Source: Brachionus manjavacas
Lineage: Eukaryota > Rotifera > Eurotatoria > Ploima > Brachionidae
DNA length: 64,000 nucleotides
Direction: 5' to 3'
NCBI GenBank assembly: GCA_019054805.1
Contig: JAHQIY010000005.1
Coordinates: forward strand, 2,215,501-2,279,500
Shown: positions 12,079 through 23,300 of the stretch, in pieces
Layout: every line of letters begins with the position of its first letter
How positions within the stretch are numbered: the first letter of the stretch is position 1
Program-made: the position numbers and the translations under genes
Notes under the pieces: generated by a model
The model's input: the letters and a program-made list of their open reading frames with translations, nothing else
Database searches by the model: none
Told to the model about the DNA's origin: nothing

Positions 12079-13307
12079 TTATTTAAATATGCTAATTATT
12101 TCAACCCAACAATTGGGTGTTGAAGAATGAACATTTGAAACTTTTTTTTCAATTATTTTATATTTCAGTTTGTTCTTGTCTAAAAAAGATAAAATTTTTT
12201 TAAATTTTTTAGTCCATTTTAGATCTCAATTACCTAATTGGTCTATAAAAATTTGATATGTCGATTCATTTCTAATTGTAGAAGCAATAACAGCCCTGAG
12301 ATTTTCAGGATTCGTTTGACATGACCATATAAAATTTAATGTCCTTACAAATGGTTCAATTAAATCTGGATCAAAAATAACATCTAAAAATTTAAATTTT
12401 GATTGTTTTTGCTTCATAGTTTGAAAATTTATTCATTTTAACCTGTTGCTAAAATGACATCCAAATTGTTGTTGATTTGATTTTTATTTTGGTCAAAGTC
12501 AAGCCAATTTAATTCAAATATTGAAATTAATTTATCTTCATGTTGAATATTTAAATCAAGTCCATTAATTTCTTTCTCGTCATAATTTAAAAGTACATTT
12601 CGTTCTATTTGTTTTAAGACTTTACCATGGCAGTCGGTGAAAAAAAAGTGTCTGATAAATCCCCAACTTAAGCATTTTAGGCCCAGAAAGCCCACACCAG
12701 AACCCAATTCTAAAATATTTCTTTAAATCTTTTAGAAAAAAGTTGGAAAATATTAAAGCTTTTTTACTTATTGTCTAAAAAATTCTTATTTTTTTCCAAA
12801 AAATTTATTAGCTCATAACAAGCAGGCCATATATGAAGACCAGTTGTTCCACTTGTTATTGCGCTTAAAAATTGTTCAAGGACTATTGGTTTGTTGGCCA
12901 TATCTTCCTTTTGAAATTTTTATAAAGTGTTTTTCAAAAATGCTTCCAAAAAATACTTTTAAGAAGCAACAAACAAAATATTTTTCTTCATCGAAATTGA
13001 TTTCACTTTTTTGCTTGTTTAAAATCGAAATATAGGAATCATAAATTTCTGAGTCGATTTCATGATTTTTGCTTTCTAATATGGAAATTATCCTTTTTAA
13101 AAATGATTTTCTATATTTAGAACTCGGTTGATATTTTGTTAAATAGTTATCATTTAAAATTGATTGAATAAGGCATTTTTGAAGACAATCTAAATCGCCT
13201 GATTCAAAGAAATCAGCAAGAAGTGTTGATGAATCATGATTCAAACCATATAAGCATTTGATATCAATCAGCAAATTTCGTTTATCTCTATTCAAATTAA
13301 CAAGCAT
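12079..13307 (-). CDS. EEF2KMT: eEF2-lysine methyltransferase (EEF2KMT/FAM86), 5 exons
   Basis: Exons from 5' to 3' on the minus strand: 13307-12957, 12907-12768, 12720-12443, 12383-12234, 12179-12079. Phases close, giving 339 aa (human 330). The enzyme trimethylates a lysine of translation elongation factor 2 using S-adenosylmethionine. The N-terminal FAM86 region (~1-117) precedes a seven-beta-strand methyltransferase fold: ITSGTTGLHIWP, the SAM-binding ILELGSGVGFLGLK (motif I), FTDCH, NVLLN, and LDVILATDVIFDPD built across an exon junction. Introns are only 49-60 bp, and several lack in-frame stops early on, so simple ORF reading would truncate the protein. The short last exon restores the expected C-terminal strand (KYKIIEKKVS). 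Confidence 0.88.
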
Positions 13308-13871
13308 TTTAAAAATTGAAAATTTAATTAAATGTTTTTTTTAAACAATATATATCAAGATATAGTTAGAAAAAAAAGACAAAAAAATATTAAAAAATGT
13401 TTAATTTATGAAAAACATAGTTTTTTTGTATACAAAAAGCCAGTAAAAATTGATTTTTTCATTTATTTTCTCAATAAAACCTTTTTTTTATTAATTTTTA
13501 AGTTATTTTATTTTTTGTATTTTTATAATTTTAGACTAGAATAAATAAATGAAGTGTCAGACACTTGTTTCTAGGCTAAAGAACTAAACATTTAATACAA
13601 AAGAAAAAATCTAAAGCTTTGATTTCTTTCTTTTATTTTCGAGTCTTAAAGCTTAAAGTTCGTTTAGTTTTTGATCTATATTTTAGTTTTAACTTGTAGA
13701 TTCGATCAAAATTATTAATAATTCATTTGAATTAAATAGATTATCAGTAAAAATTAAAATTGTTACCATGGTGAATTTTAAAATTTTGTTCATGACTGTA
13801 AGAAGTTGAAATTTAAAATATATTTTTGTGAAAAAAAATTCAAATGTTTTATTTTGACCATAATTGATTTA
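13308..13871. promoter_or_regulatory. Divergent intergenic region between EEF2KMT and the CaaX-tailed ORF
   Basis: The 564 bp separate two oppositely oriented starts and so must hold both promoters, if both genes are real. It is mostly A/T tracts plus a short palindrome GTGTCAGACAC near 13556. No TATA box or other motif can be called reliably in such AT-rich sequence. Confidence 0.35.
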
Positions 13872-14102
13872 ATGAGTGTTAAACCGATTTTGAATCGAGC
13901 ATTCAATGACCAAATAAGCGATTCGGACCGTTTCAAAGATATGTCACAATTTATTTACGAAAAAAATTCTCTTTTATTCAAAGAATACTGCAAGAATACA
14001 GCTGATTCCACTGATTTAGATACAAAGTCAGATAGTAACAATGCTACGGAAAAAAATTCAAATAAAACCAAAAATGAATCCACAATATGTGTAATTATAT
14101 AA
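13872..14102 (+). CDS. Small unknown protein with C-terminal CaaX box
   Basis: The 76-aa frame starting MSVKPILNRAFND ends in CVII followed directly by the stop, a C-a-a-X arrangement that in other proteins directs prenylation and membrane attachment. The middle (FKDMSQFIYEKNSLLFKEYC) looks helical. The tail before the box is polar and Asn/Ser/Lys-rich, like a flexible linker. The frame is open further upstream from 13806, but that part reads like translated AT-rich UTR, so the later ATG was chosen. It is not homologous to anything I recognise. It converges with HPDL, with 68 bp between stop codons. Codon content above local background supports it being real. Confidence 0.5.
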   Translation: MSVKPILNRAFNDQISDSDRFKDMSQFIYEKNSLLFKEYCKNTADSTDLDTKSDSNNATEKNSNKTKNESTICVII

Positions 14103-14170
14103 TTGAAAATTGTTAATAAAAAAATTTATCCTAAAATTTTATTTTATTTATTTTAAATTAAGACAATTAA

Positions 14171-15514
14171 TTAGACTGTGGCTTTTTTGTTGAGTTCCAT
14201 TTGGACAGCGTCCCAAAGAGCTTTAATGTTTGCTGCACCAAATCCCTGAGCATGTCCCACTCTCTGTATCAACTCAAGGAAAACGGTCTTTTTTTCAAAC
14301 AGAGGCTGAGTAAAAACTTGAAGCAAATAGTTTTTTTGACCACTACAGTCTATTTCTTTATTCTGATCAATGACCTGGTGAGTCTTTTCATCAATTTCGC
14401 CGTCTAATAGTATATGGTTTTCCCTTAGCAAATCCACATTCATTCCACAATCCTGAATTTCTTTGATTTTATCTTTCTTATTTGAAAAAAAAATAAATAA
14501 AATTAAATTTATTTTGAGTTTTGGATCCTAATTTACGTTTTCATAATAAGAGTCTGGCGTGACATAATATTTAACCTGTTCACTATTCATTTTGCTATTT
14601 TGCACTGATTCGATGATGTCAGGAGTATTAAGTCCAATATGCTGAATACCTGGACCGTCATGTTCATCTAGAAATATAGAAATTTGATTTTTGCTCGGAC
14701 TTTTTGCATCATCAACATCGTCAATCGGCTCTGAGATTACAAATTTGAAGTCATTGTCAGTTGAATTTAGTTCAACACCAGTTTCGGCACATAACCAATA
14801 TTGTATAGCTTTCAAATTCATTCCAGACTCGCCAGTTCTGACCATCAAGCCATTCAGCTCTTCTCGGTTTATACGGAACCGTTTCATATTAAAAACATTT
14901 GAATACCAATCGATTATGTGGCAGGATGTATTTTTATTTGTAGCATAAGTCAAATGGTCAAAATGAGTAGCAAGAGCATCTCTTTTTGGATCTTGTGCTT
15001 CTTGGTCCGGTTCGAAACCGGGTAAAAAGTTTCCTTTGTAATTCTTCAAGTCAAGTAATGTGTGGGCAACTCCGGGTATGCACGAACCGATAATTGCGGA
15101 TTCGACATAGCCATTTTTTGATGCATAGTCGTCTTTAAGAACATGTTTTTGTTTTATAATCGGAACTTGGTGTCTATTACAATTGAATAGGACTCGGTCA
15201 AGATCGGTTACCCTAAATGCAGCATTAAATACTGTATTTTTTCTATTAGTTATTCTTTGGTAAAGATTAAAATCGCTTTTTTCGATTTCTGCTAATGAAG
15301 TCTGAAATGTGTCGGATGAGTTTTGATCGAAATTGTTTTTGTCGTTTAGGTTGGTGATCAAAAAGTTCATGCAATTTGAATTTAGCAAATATTGATCATA
15401 TTTTTGACATTTTTTGCTCAGCACTAGTCTAAATTTGAATCCATTTATAAAATAATTAAGTAACTTGTGGCTCGATGAAGTCAGTATCTCGAAATGATGT
15501 AAATTATTGATCAT
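14171..15514 (-). CDS. HPDL: 4-hydroxyphenylpyruvate dioxygenase-like protein (HPDL)
   Basis: Two exons, 15514-14537 and 14476-14171, are joined in phase 0 across a 60-bp intron (427 aa; human HPDL 371). HPDL is a mitochondrial Fe(II) dioxygenase that makes 4-hydroxymandelate from 4-hydroxyphenylpyruvate, feeding coenzyme Q head-group synthesis. It belongs to the vicinal-oxygen-chelate fold. The metal triad expected from the family is visible: His187 in HFDHLTY, His292 in GPGIQHIGL and Glu394 in VFLELIQR. The C-terminal GFGAANIKALWDAVQ block and the ILLDG block favour HPDL over HPD. The N-terminal ~100 residues are poorly conserved. HPD itself remains an alternative. Confidence 0.85.
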
Positions 15515-16677
15515 TTTAAAAAAAGAAAATTATTATTTTGATTGTTGATTTCTTGGTTGAATACTGTCACATGAATGATTACGTTTGCTTTGTGGTTATG
15601 TAACTTTTACGGACTCTAGTTATCTGTACAAGAACTAATTTAACTCAAATAAAATGCTTGAAATTTTTCATTATTTTTTTTTAATATTTGCAATTGGAAA
15701 TTTTTGAATAAATTAATTTGAATTGTGAGCCGTCTTGAATTTTGGTTTATAAAATACTGATTTGAGATTTTAATTTTTCATGAATTTAAAATAAGGTAAC
15801 ATAAAGAAATCAGACTTGTTTATAAGTCACAAGTCTTAAGTCAAGTCAAGTCAATGACTTAAATTTTTTTTTTTTTTAAGTCAAGTCAATGATTTAATAA
15901 ATCCATATTTGATATCAATAAAGTAGTTGCTTCCAAATTCCTGGACGTTAATCTTGACAAATGTACTCTGTAAATGTAACCAGATTTAGAAAATAATTCT
16001 TTCAACTTGTCCAGATGAAGCAGGAATTGATAAAAATTTTTGTCATGACTTTGACTTAAATTTTTGTGACTTAGACTTAAAACTGTGACTTATAAACAAG
16101 TCTGAAAGAAATGCAGAAGATTCTTTTTTTTTAAATTTGTCTCTAAAATATTAAAATTTTATTCGTTGTCATTTTTTTTGACTAAAGAAAAACATCAAGA
16201 ACATAACTCCGAAGTATGATGCGAAATTCAAATAATATAATATTTTGCAGTTTTTAACAAAATAATTCTGAAAATTCCACTTTTAGTAAATCATTTGAAA
16301 TTTTGAAAAAATTAAATATCAGCAACAGAGTAAATTGAGAGAATTTTGTACGCATGTTTTCATTTTCTAAATAACTGTGTCCAGCTTATTTTTCATTCCT
16401 CTTTCTATGGTCCATGTGGAAAAAATATTCTGAATGATTTCTAAAATTATAATTTGAAATTTTTTTGTAGCAAATAATCAAAATAATTTGTAAAGTTCAT
16501 AATGCAATACATTTTAATTTGAAAATTTAATCAGCATTTAAGAACTTGAAATTAGTTGACTTGAAAATGAATATGAAAAACCAATGAGTCACATGACAAA
16601 AATTCTTATGACATCTTATCTTATTAAATTTGAAAATTTTAGATAGCTTGTTTAGTAACAGAGTAATTAAAGATTAG
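15515..16677. other. Divergent intergenic region HPDL/NUDT1
   Basis: It contains the foldback element at 15811-16104 and presumably the promoters of both flanking genes. The rest is AT-rich sequence with no coding frame or RNA gene recognised. Confidence 0.5.
15811..16104. mobile_element. Foldback/MITE-like element with perfect 20-bp ends
   Basis: CAGACTTGTTTATAAGTCAC (15811-15830) is exactly inverted at 16085-16104. The subterminal regions also contain multiple AAGTC/GACTT words (AAGTCAAGTCAAGTCAATGACTT and later GACTTTGACTTAAA), giving a long imperfect hairpin. The ~294-bp element is non-coding. Confidence 0.8.
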
Positions 16678-17218
16678 ATGATTCGGCGTTTATATTCATT
16701 AGTCTTCATTAGAGATATACTAAATCGAAAAGTGCTACTTGGTTTCAAAAAAAGAGGATTTGGTAAATTTAAATGGAATGGCTTGGGTGGAAAAGTGCAC
16801 CCAGATGAGTCCATAATTGATGGAGCCAGGCGGTTGGTTTTAATTATTTTAAAAATCTAATTTTCTTGAAATTAAATGACAGACTTTAAGAGAAGCAAAA
16901 GAAGAGGCTTGTGTTGAACTTGAAAATCTAAAATATATCGGCTATTTGGAATTCCAGTTCGAATACGACATGAACGATATTATGGCAACTCATGTCTTTT
17001 GTGCGGATGAATATTGCGGAGAAATTGCCGAAACGGAAGAAATAAGACCCCAATGGTTTGATTACGATGAAGTTCCTTTTGACAAAATGTGGAAGGACGA
17101 TAAATTTTGGTTCCACTACATGCTTTCAAATAAATTATTCAAAGGCTTTTTTTTGTTCAAATCAGACCAGGAAACAATAACACATTATGAATTAAATGAA
17201 GTTGATAAATTAGAATAA
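16678..17218 (+). CDS. NUDT1: Nudix hydrolase NUDT1 (MTH1, oxidized purine nucleoside triphosphatase), 2 exons
   Basis: Exons 16678-16832 and 16891-17218 give 160 aa (human 156). MTH1 hydrolyses 8-oxo-dGTP and 2-OH-dATP to monophosphates, keeping oxidised bases out of DNA. Conserved pieces: RLYSLVFI start, [17 protein letters not shown] with the substrate-binding Asn, the Nudix box and [13 protein letters not shown] carrying the Trp and paired Asp that bind the base in MTH1. The acceptor at 16890 (not 16882) was chosen because it gives [14 protein letters not shown], which restores the GX5EX7REUXEEXGU spacing; the Gly of that consensus is Cys here. FKBP15 begins 106 bp downstream on the same strand. 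Confidence 0.93.
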
Positions 17219-17324
17219 ATTTTAAAAAATTAAAATTATTCTTTAGACCTTAAACTAAATCAGGCGATAATACACCTGACCATTATTTATGAAGAAATTG
17301 ATAAATTTAGATTAGGTATTTAAG

Positions 17325-20300
17325 ATGAATTTTGATGACGATGAAGATTTAGAATTTTCTTTTAATCCCCAATCGACAAAGTAAAAAAATGACTTTTCAA
17401 AATTATTGTTTATAATTATTTAAAATTTAGCAAGCTAGCTTCTCTATTTAAGGCTTCGTCGGAACAAAATTCCGACGAAACTTTAAAATATAAGGCTTCA
17501 AAGCAACCAGTTCAGACTCAAGCATCTCAATCTGGTCAGCAACCAACATCTTCTGTTATTTTTTTTAGCGCTGTTCAAGCTTTTAAATTGTAATTTTTTT
17601 AAATTAAAAAAAAAGTAACTGATTTAAAAATATTATTAAGTATAAATAATCAATATAGTCCACAAGGTAAGTTGGGCATGGCAATATTAAGCAATCCTGC
17701 CAATACACAAGCGGCCTATAGAATACTTTTATACGTGACTAAAACTCAGCCTGTAGCTACAATTAGGATAACTCATGATTTTAAAATTTCTCTCCAAAAA
17801 AACAACTATGTTAGCTTCTATGATGAGTCAAGGCAAGTATGGTCAATTTTATTCGAATCTGAGGATTCAGTGTCTAATTTTGCCAAACAAATTACATTGT
17901 GTAAATGCAATTTGCTCAATGGAAATTTGCAGAATGACAAGTTGGTTCAAGATTTGAGATTTAATGACTCAGACTCTGAGCAGACTGTGGAAAATAATGA
18001 TTCAATCGAAGTTTCTACTTTGGTTAGTTCATGGCAAGGCTTTAAATTAAATGAAATAGATAACACAATTCAAAAGCCATTTAAGCTTAGATTAGGCAAA
18101 AACAAGCTTCCAGCTGTAATCGAAACCCTTGTGGTTAAAATGAGGCAAGGCGATCGACGATTGTTTGTTCTTAATGGAGCTTTATTCAAGTCGGTTTATC
18201 CGAGTAGTTCAAATTCTCCTATATTTTATGATATTCATATATTACGAATAAAAAAAAATAAAGAAGAACGTAGCTCATCAAACGCGGATATTTTGGATCA
18301 AATGCCACCAATGCCGAGTATTGAGACCGAGTCTAGATCAAGGTCTGAGAGTATCAAAGAAAAGACAAAGGTTATTAATGATCAAATCAATGATGTAAGT
18401 AGGATCATAATTGTAAAAGAAAATAAAAAGCATCTAATTTTAGACAAAATTTGAAAAAGCTAAAGTTATCTCGCGAATGGCCAAATTAGGACAGCAAATG
18501 ATACCGGGATCACAAAATCAACCAAATAGTCAAATGAACGATGACTGGGTAAGTTATTAACAATTTTGAATTAAAGATATTGTAACACTCAAAAGAAAGA
18601 ATTAAAAATAATCAAATTCTTAAAAAAATTCTTGATTAAATTTTATTTATTCAAAATAATTAGGTATCTATGTAATCTTTACGTTGTTCTTAGGTATATC
18701 CAATGGTGATACCTTAGCTCAAATCACCACTGTAATTAAAAATACGAAGATAAAAATTGAATATTTTTCATTAGGCATAAAGTCTGTTTGACAAATAAAA
18801 ACACAAAAAGTAAAATTAAATTTTGAATTTATTTTTCATACTTATCATGATGAAAGCTTTTTGAAAAATCGATTTTTTGCTGATCAACTGAAATTGAAGT
18901 TTTATCTTTCTCTTTATTTTTGCTTTTTCAAGCTTGATTTCATCTAAAACGTAAAGTAAAATCTCAAATAAAAATAAATCTCCTTAAACTTCAAAAGGTT
19001 CAAAATACATAAATTAAATCATATTTAACAGATTTATTTTCTCAATTTCTTTATAGTTTAAAGATTATTTATTTTATTTATTTATTCAAAATACGCCTCG
19101 ATTTATTTATTCATCGTATTTAAGAGTGATTGATATTTCATTAAATAAAATTCAACAGTATTTTATCCAAAAAAAATTATTTAAATTATATTAATATAAT
19201 AATAATATAAGGAACAACAAGCTAGCAAGCTAGACTTGCAAAGATGGGAAACAGTAGGATCCCATCAATGGTTACTGAAATTATCAAATTTTTTCTTAAT
19301 TAAAAATTAAAATTTTGAACACTTCATCACTCATCTTTTAATCAAAAAATTATTTTCTAACTGTTTAATTATTTATTAATATTGGAGATACAATGAAAAA
19401 AAAACATGATACGAATAGGCATCACAAATTTTTTTATTTAGACCTTAAACTCCTTCTGAAAGTGTACTAATACATTTAGTGCTTTGCAGACTTCAGAATT
19501 TTTGCATATACTTAATTTGAACGATACAAAGTTTAAGCACTTTGCAGAACAAGTTTAAGTCTAAATAAAATAAGTTTTTTCAATTTTAAATTTTTGTATT
19601 GTTCTTTGTTCCAAAATCAACATTTTCATATGAATTGACCAAAAAAATTCTTTTATTTTAAGTAGAAAAAAATGATTAAATTAAAAAAAAATTTTCAAAA
19701 TCTATTAAATCTATCATTTTTTCAAGTTATTATCTTTTCTCTAAGTTGGATCAACTCTGCAATCTGTATGGCAATAAATTTAATGATTCAAATACAAAAA
19801 TTGAAATTTGACATTTTAGAACAAATTTCATTTGGACTAAATTTCTAAAAGTATTACTCAAAACTAGACTTGACTTTTATTACAATTTTTAAAAAATAAC
19901 TTGTTTAAAAAACTTTAACTAACTCAGTTTTTTTACATATCCATTTGCTTTGTTCAAATATCACATTTATTTGCATTTTTAATTTAAAAAAAAAGAACAT
20001 ATTTTTTGTGTGAATTCAAATTTAAAGAATCATGATCCTTTAAAGCACACTTTTGACTATAACTTAAAGAAGTAAATTACAATATGATTACTTTTATTAA
20101 AACTTTCTCTTTAAAGTTTAGCTTTTAAGTCCACGTACTTATATCACAATGGTTTCGTTAGTTTTGTCACAATTGAAAATTTCAATAGCTCGACTTTAAA
20201 TTGTATCTTAATGTAAAATTTGTTGATAAAATGTTAATTTTAATTTTGGAAAGTTTTAGTCACACGTTCATTTTTAATTATATCACGTTGAAGTCTTCGA

Positions 20301-23300
20301 CACCGTACCCCAACAATTTTAGATAAAAATGAACGTAGCTAAAAAACGCCAAAAAATTCTAAATGACACTAAAGTCGAAATAATTAAATTGAAAGAGGAA
20401 TCGAATAAAACCGACAGCGAAATAGCTGACATTTTCGGTGTAGACCGATCGACCGTCACAAAAATAGTCAAAAAAAAAGAGCTTTATCTAAATCTCGAAA
20501 ATTCAGATAAAAAAAAATCGCGCATTCAAAAAGCGCCATTTTTCCTAGTCGAAGAATCTCTTTACCAATGGTACTGCGCTGCATTAAAGTCAAGCGTGCA
20601 CATTACCCATAATCTCCTTAAAGAAAAAGCCCTCTTCTTTTACAATAAACTCAAAGAGGACAACGAAATGAAGACCTCTTTCGAAGCCTCTGAGGGTTGG
20701 ATAACTAACTTTCTTAATCGTTATGACTTAAATATTAAAAAAAGTGTTTCTAGTAGTGTAAATAATGATGATAATATTAATGATCAAGGTAGAATTGAAA
20801 ACGAGTCTTATGAGAATCAGTCTTATGACTATACTTATAACGATAGCGAGTCAGAAGATATGAATTTTGTAAGTTTTTTTTTGATTTTTTTAATTTTAAA
20901 AATTTTCTTTTTTTATGACTAAAAAATGAGATTTTTTTCATTAGACTTAGAAGATCTAAAATTATTCCAAATAAAATTTAAAAACAAAAATATGTGACAA
21001 AAATGCAGGTTTTTCAATTTTTTATTTATTTTAATACGAAAAAAGGTACACATTTTTCAGTTATATTCAATTTTTTTTTTAAATTAAATAAACATTTTTC
21101 TTTCAAAAATAAAATTTAATAAAAATTAAAAAAATTCAAACTTTTTCTTTTTGAAGGATACTTCTAAAGTTACTGATTCAAGTCGAACAGAGGATTTCAA
21201 TCAGACATATCAAGAAGATCTTTTAAGCCAGAGTGGAAACGAAAATATGATACAGGACACTCAAGCAGCCAAGCAAGCACTGTTACTGCAGAAGACTTTA
21301 CAGCAACAATTGCTTCAAAATCAACTAGCTCAAGTTCAAACTCAACAAAACCAACTCGCATTGTTCAAGAATCCGCTCAACAATTCATCATTATTTAATT
21401 TAATTGATCCTAATGCCCAAGTCAATATGATGACACAGCCTATGCAACAAACAGCTCAAATGAGTCAGGAAAATTCATCCGTAGCCGCCAAACTGGACTT
21501 GATCAACGAAAAACTTGACCAAATTAAACAATTGTCACAAAGCAGTCAACTTAACATGCCCAGCATGGAAACTCAGGTAGTGCTGCAAAATATTCAGCGG
21601 ATAGTCAAAGAAAATGAGCAATATAAACAAGAATTGTATGAAAAAAGCGCCAAAATTGAGGAACAAAATTTGAAAATTACCGATCTTTTGCTCAAAGCCC
21701 AAAACTACGTGGAACAAAGTCATCAATATTTAGAACTAAAAAACTCTACGATGCAAAATTCTTCTGAAAAAAGCCAGAATAAAATTCTCGAACTGGAACA
21801 GGATAAAATGCGGTTGACATCCGAGCTAACAAAATTGACTAGTCAAATAAGTGAACTAAATTTAGAAATTAACAAAATTAAAAAAGAGGACCTAGAGCTT
21901 AAACAGCAGTTGAACGAAGTAAGCAAAAATACCGATCAGTATAAACAAAACTCCGAGAGACTTCTAGTTGAGAACGCCGACTTACAGGCCAGATTGGACA
22001 CGCTGATTTCTGAGCTAAAAAAAGAGCGTCAATTAAGAAAGACCCATGAGACCAAGAACGAGTCAAATGAGGAGGAAATTGGCGAGTTAAAATCAAGCCT
22101 GGCTCAAGCTCAAAGATTGCTCGAGGAAAAGAAAAAAAAGTTCGAGTCGGACCGCGAGTTGTTTGAACAAGAAATGGATGAATTAAAAAAGCTACATTCT
22201 TTGGAAATCAATCAGTTCAAAGATAAGCTACTAAAGGCCAGAAGCAATTTAAATGATCTGCAAAAAGAACAAATAAAGCAGGTGGAAGAGGATTTAAACC
22301 GAGAATGGGAGGCCAAGATGGAAAAGCTTGTGCAGCAAAATGAGGCAAAATTTAATAGGAAAATTGCTGAATTATCTGAAGAAAATGGTGTTTGGAAAAA
22401 GCAGCTAGATGAAGCTAACGAAAAGTTAAAGACAACTCGGAGCCAAAGTTCGAGCAAAGAAAATGAGACCGAAAAGCTAAGACATGAAAACGAAGATTTA
22501 AAAGTGTACAAAGAAAGATACGAACGACTACAAGCTCAGGCCTTGGCGATGAAAGACAGATATGAGACTAGAATCAAAGAATTGCTAGAGGCTGAGCCTG
22601 AATCCGAGATTGTGGCCGAAGAAGTTAAAAAATTAATGAATATTATGTACAAAATAATCAAGTCACAAATTAAGCCTGAACAGTATTATTCCGGTAATGG
22701 TATTCTAATTGCCATGCTCAAAATAATTAAAATGGTCACTTTACAGCTTTTGGATTCCAAGAGTGAATATGAATTTGATGAAGAGAATGATTTTTTTTCA
22801 CAATTCATTTTTATACCTGAACCGATGAACACGAATAAAGAGGCATTTGTCAAACAAGAATCAAAACAGGTCGAGGAAACTGAAAATTTCCAAGTAAATG
22901 AAGTTAAAATTGAAGTAAGCGAAAATAGTGTAAGTCAGTCGATGGACCACGGGGAAGATGATCATTTAAAAGCTAGTCAAATAGACCAGGACATTCAGAA
23001 TGAAGAAATAGTCGAGGAAACAAAAAGTGAAAAAACAGAACCGAATTCTGATGACCAAAATACCATGGATATTCAGCAAATTGAGCCAAATGAAGTTATT
23101 GCTGGTGATCAATTGGAAATAGAGAAACAAGCTGATAAAAAAAATGAAGATAATTTAGAGCAAGAAATTAGCAATTTGGAAGATGAAGAAGACATTTACG
23201 CGGAAAAAGTTGAAGAAAAGGTGGATTCAGAATTTGGAATTTCTAAAATTGAGGAAAAAATTGGCGATGAAAAAGGTCAGAGTATGAGAAAAAGCCTTTT

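Noticed and set aside
13332..13544. Plus-strand 70-aa ORF rich in Phe/Ile/Lys
   Set aside because: The composition is that of translated poly-T/poly-A sequence, with no domain.
14201..14407. Plus-strand ORFs across HPDL (also 14691-14948)
   Set aside because: Antisense shadows of the HPDL exons, which carry the conserved metal-binding motifs.
21535..22511. Several minus-strand ORFs opposite FKBP15 exon 5
   Set aside because: They are the Leu/Phe/Ser-rich complements of the coiled-coil exon.
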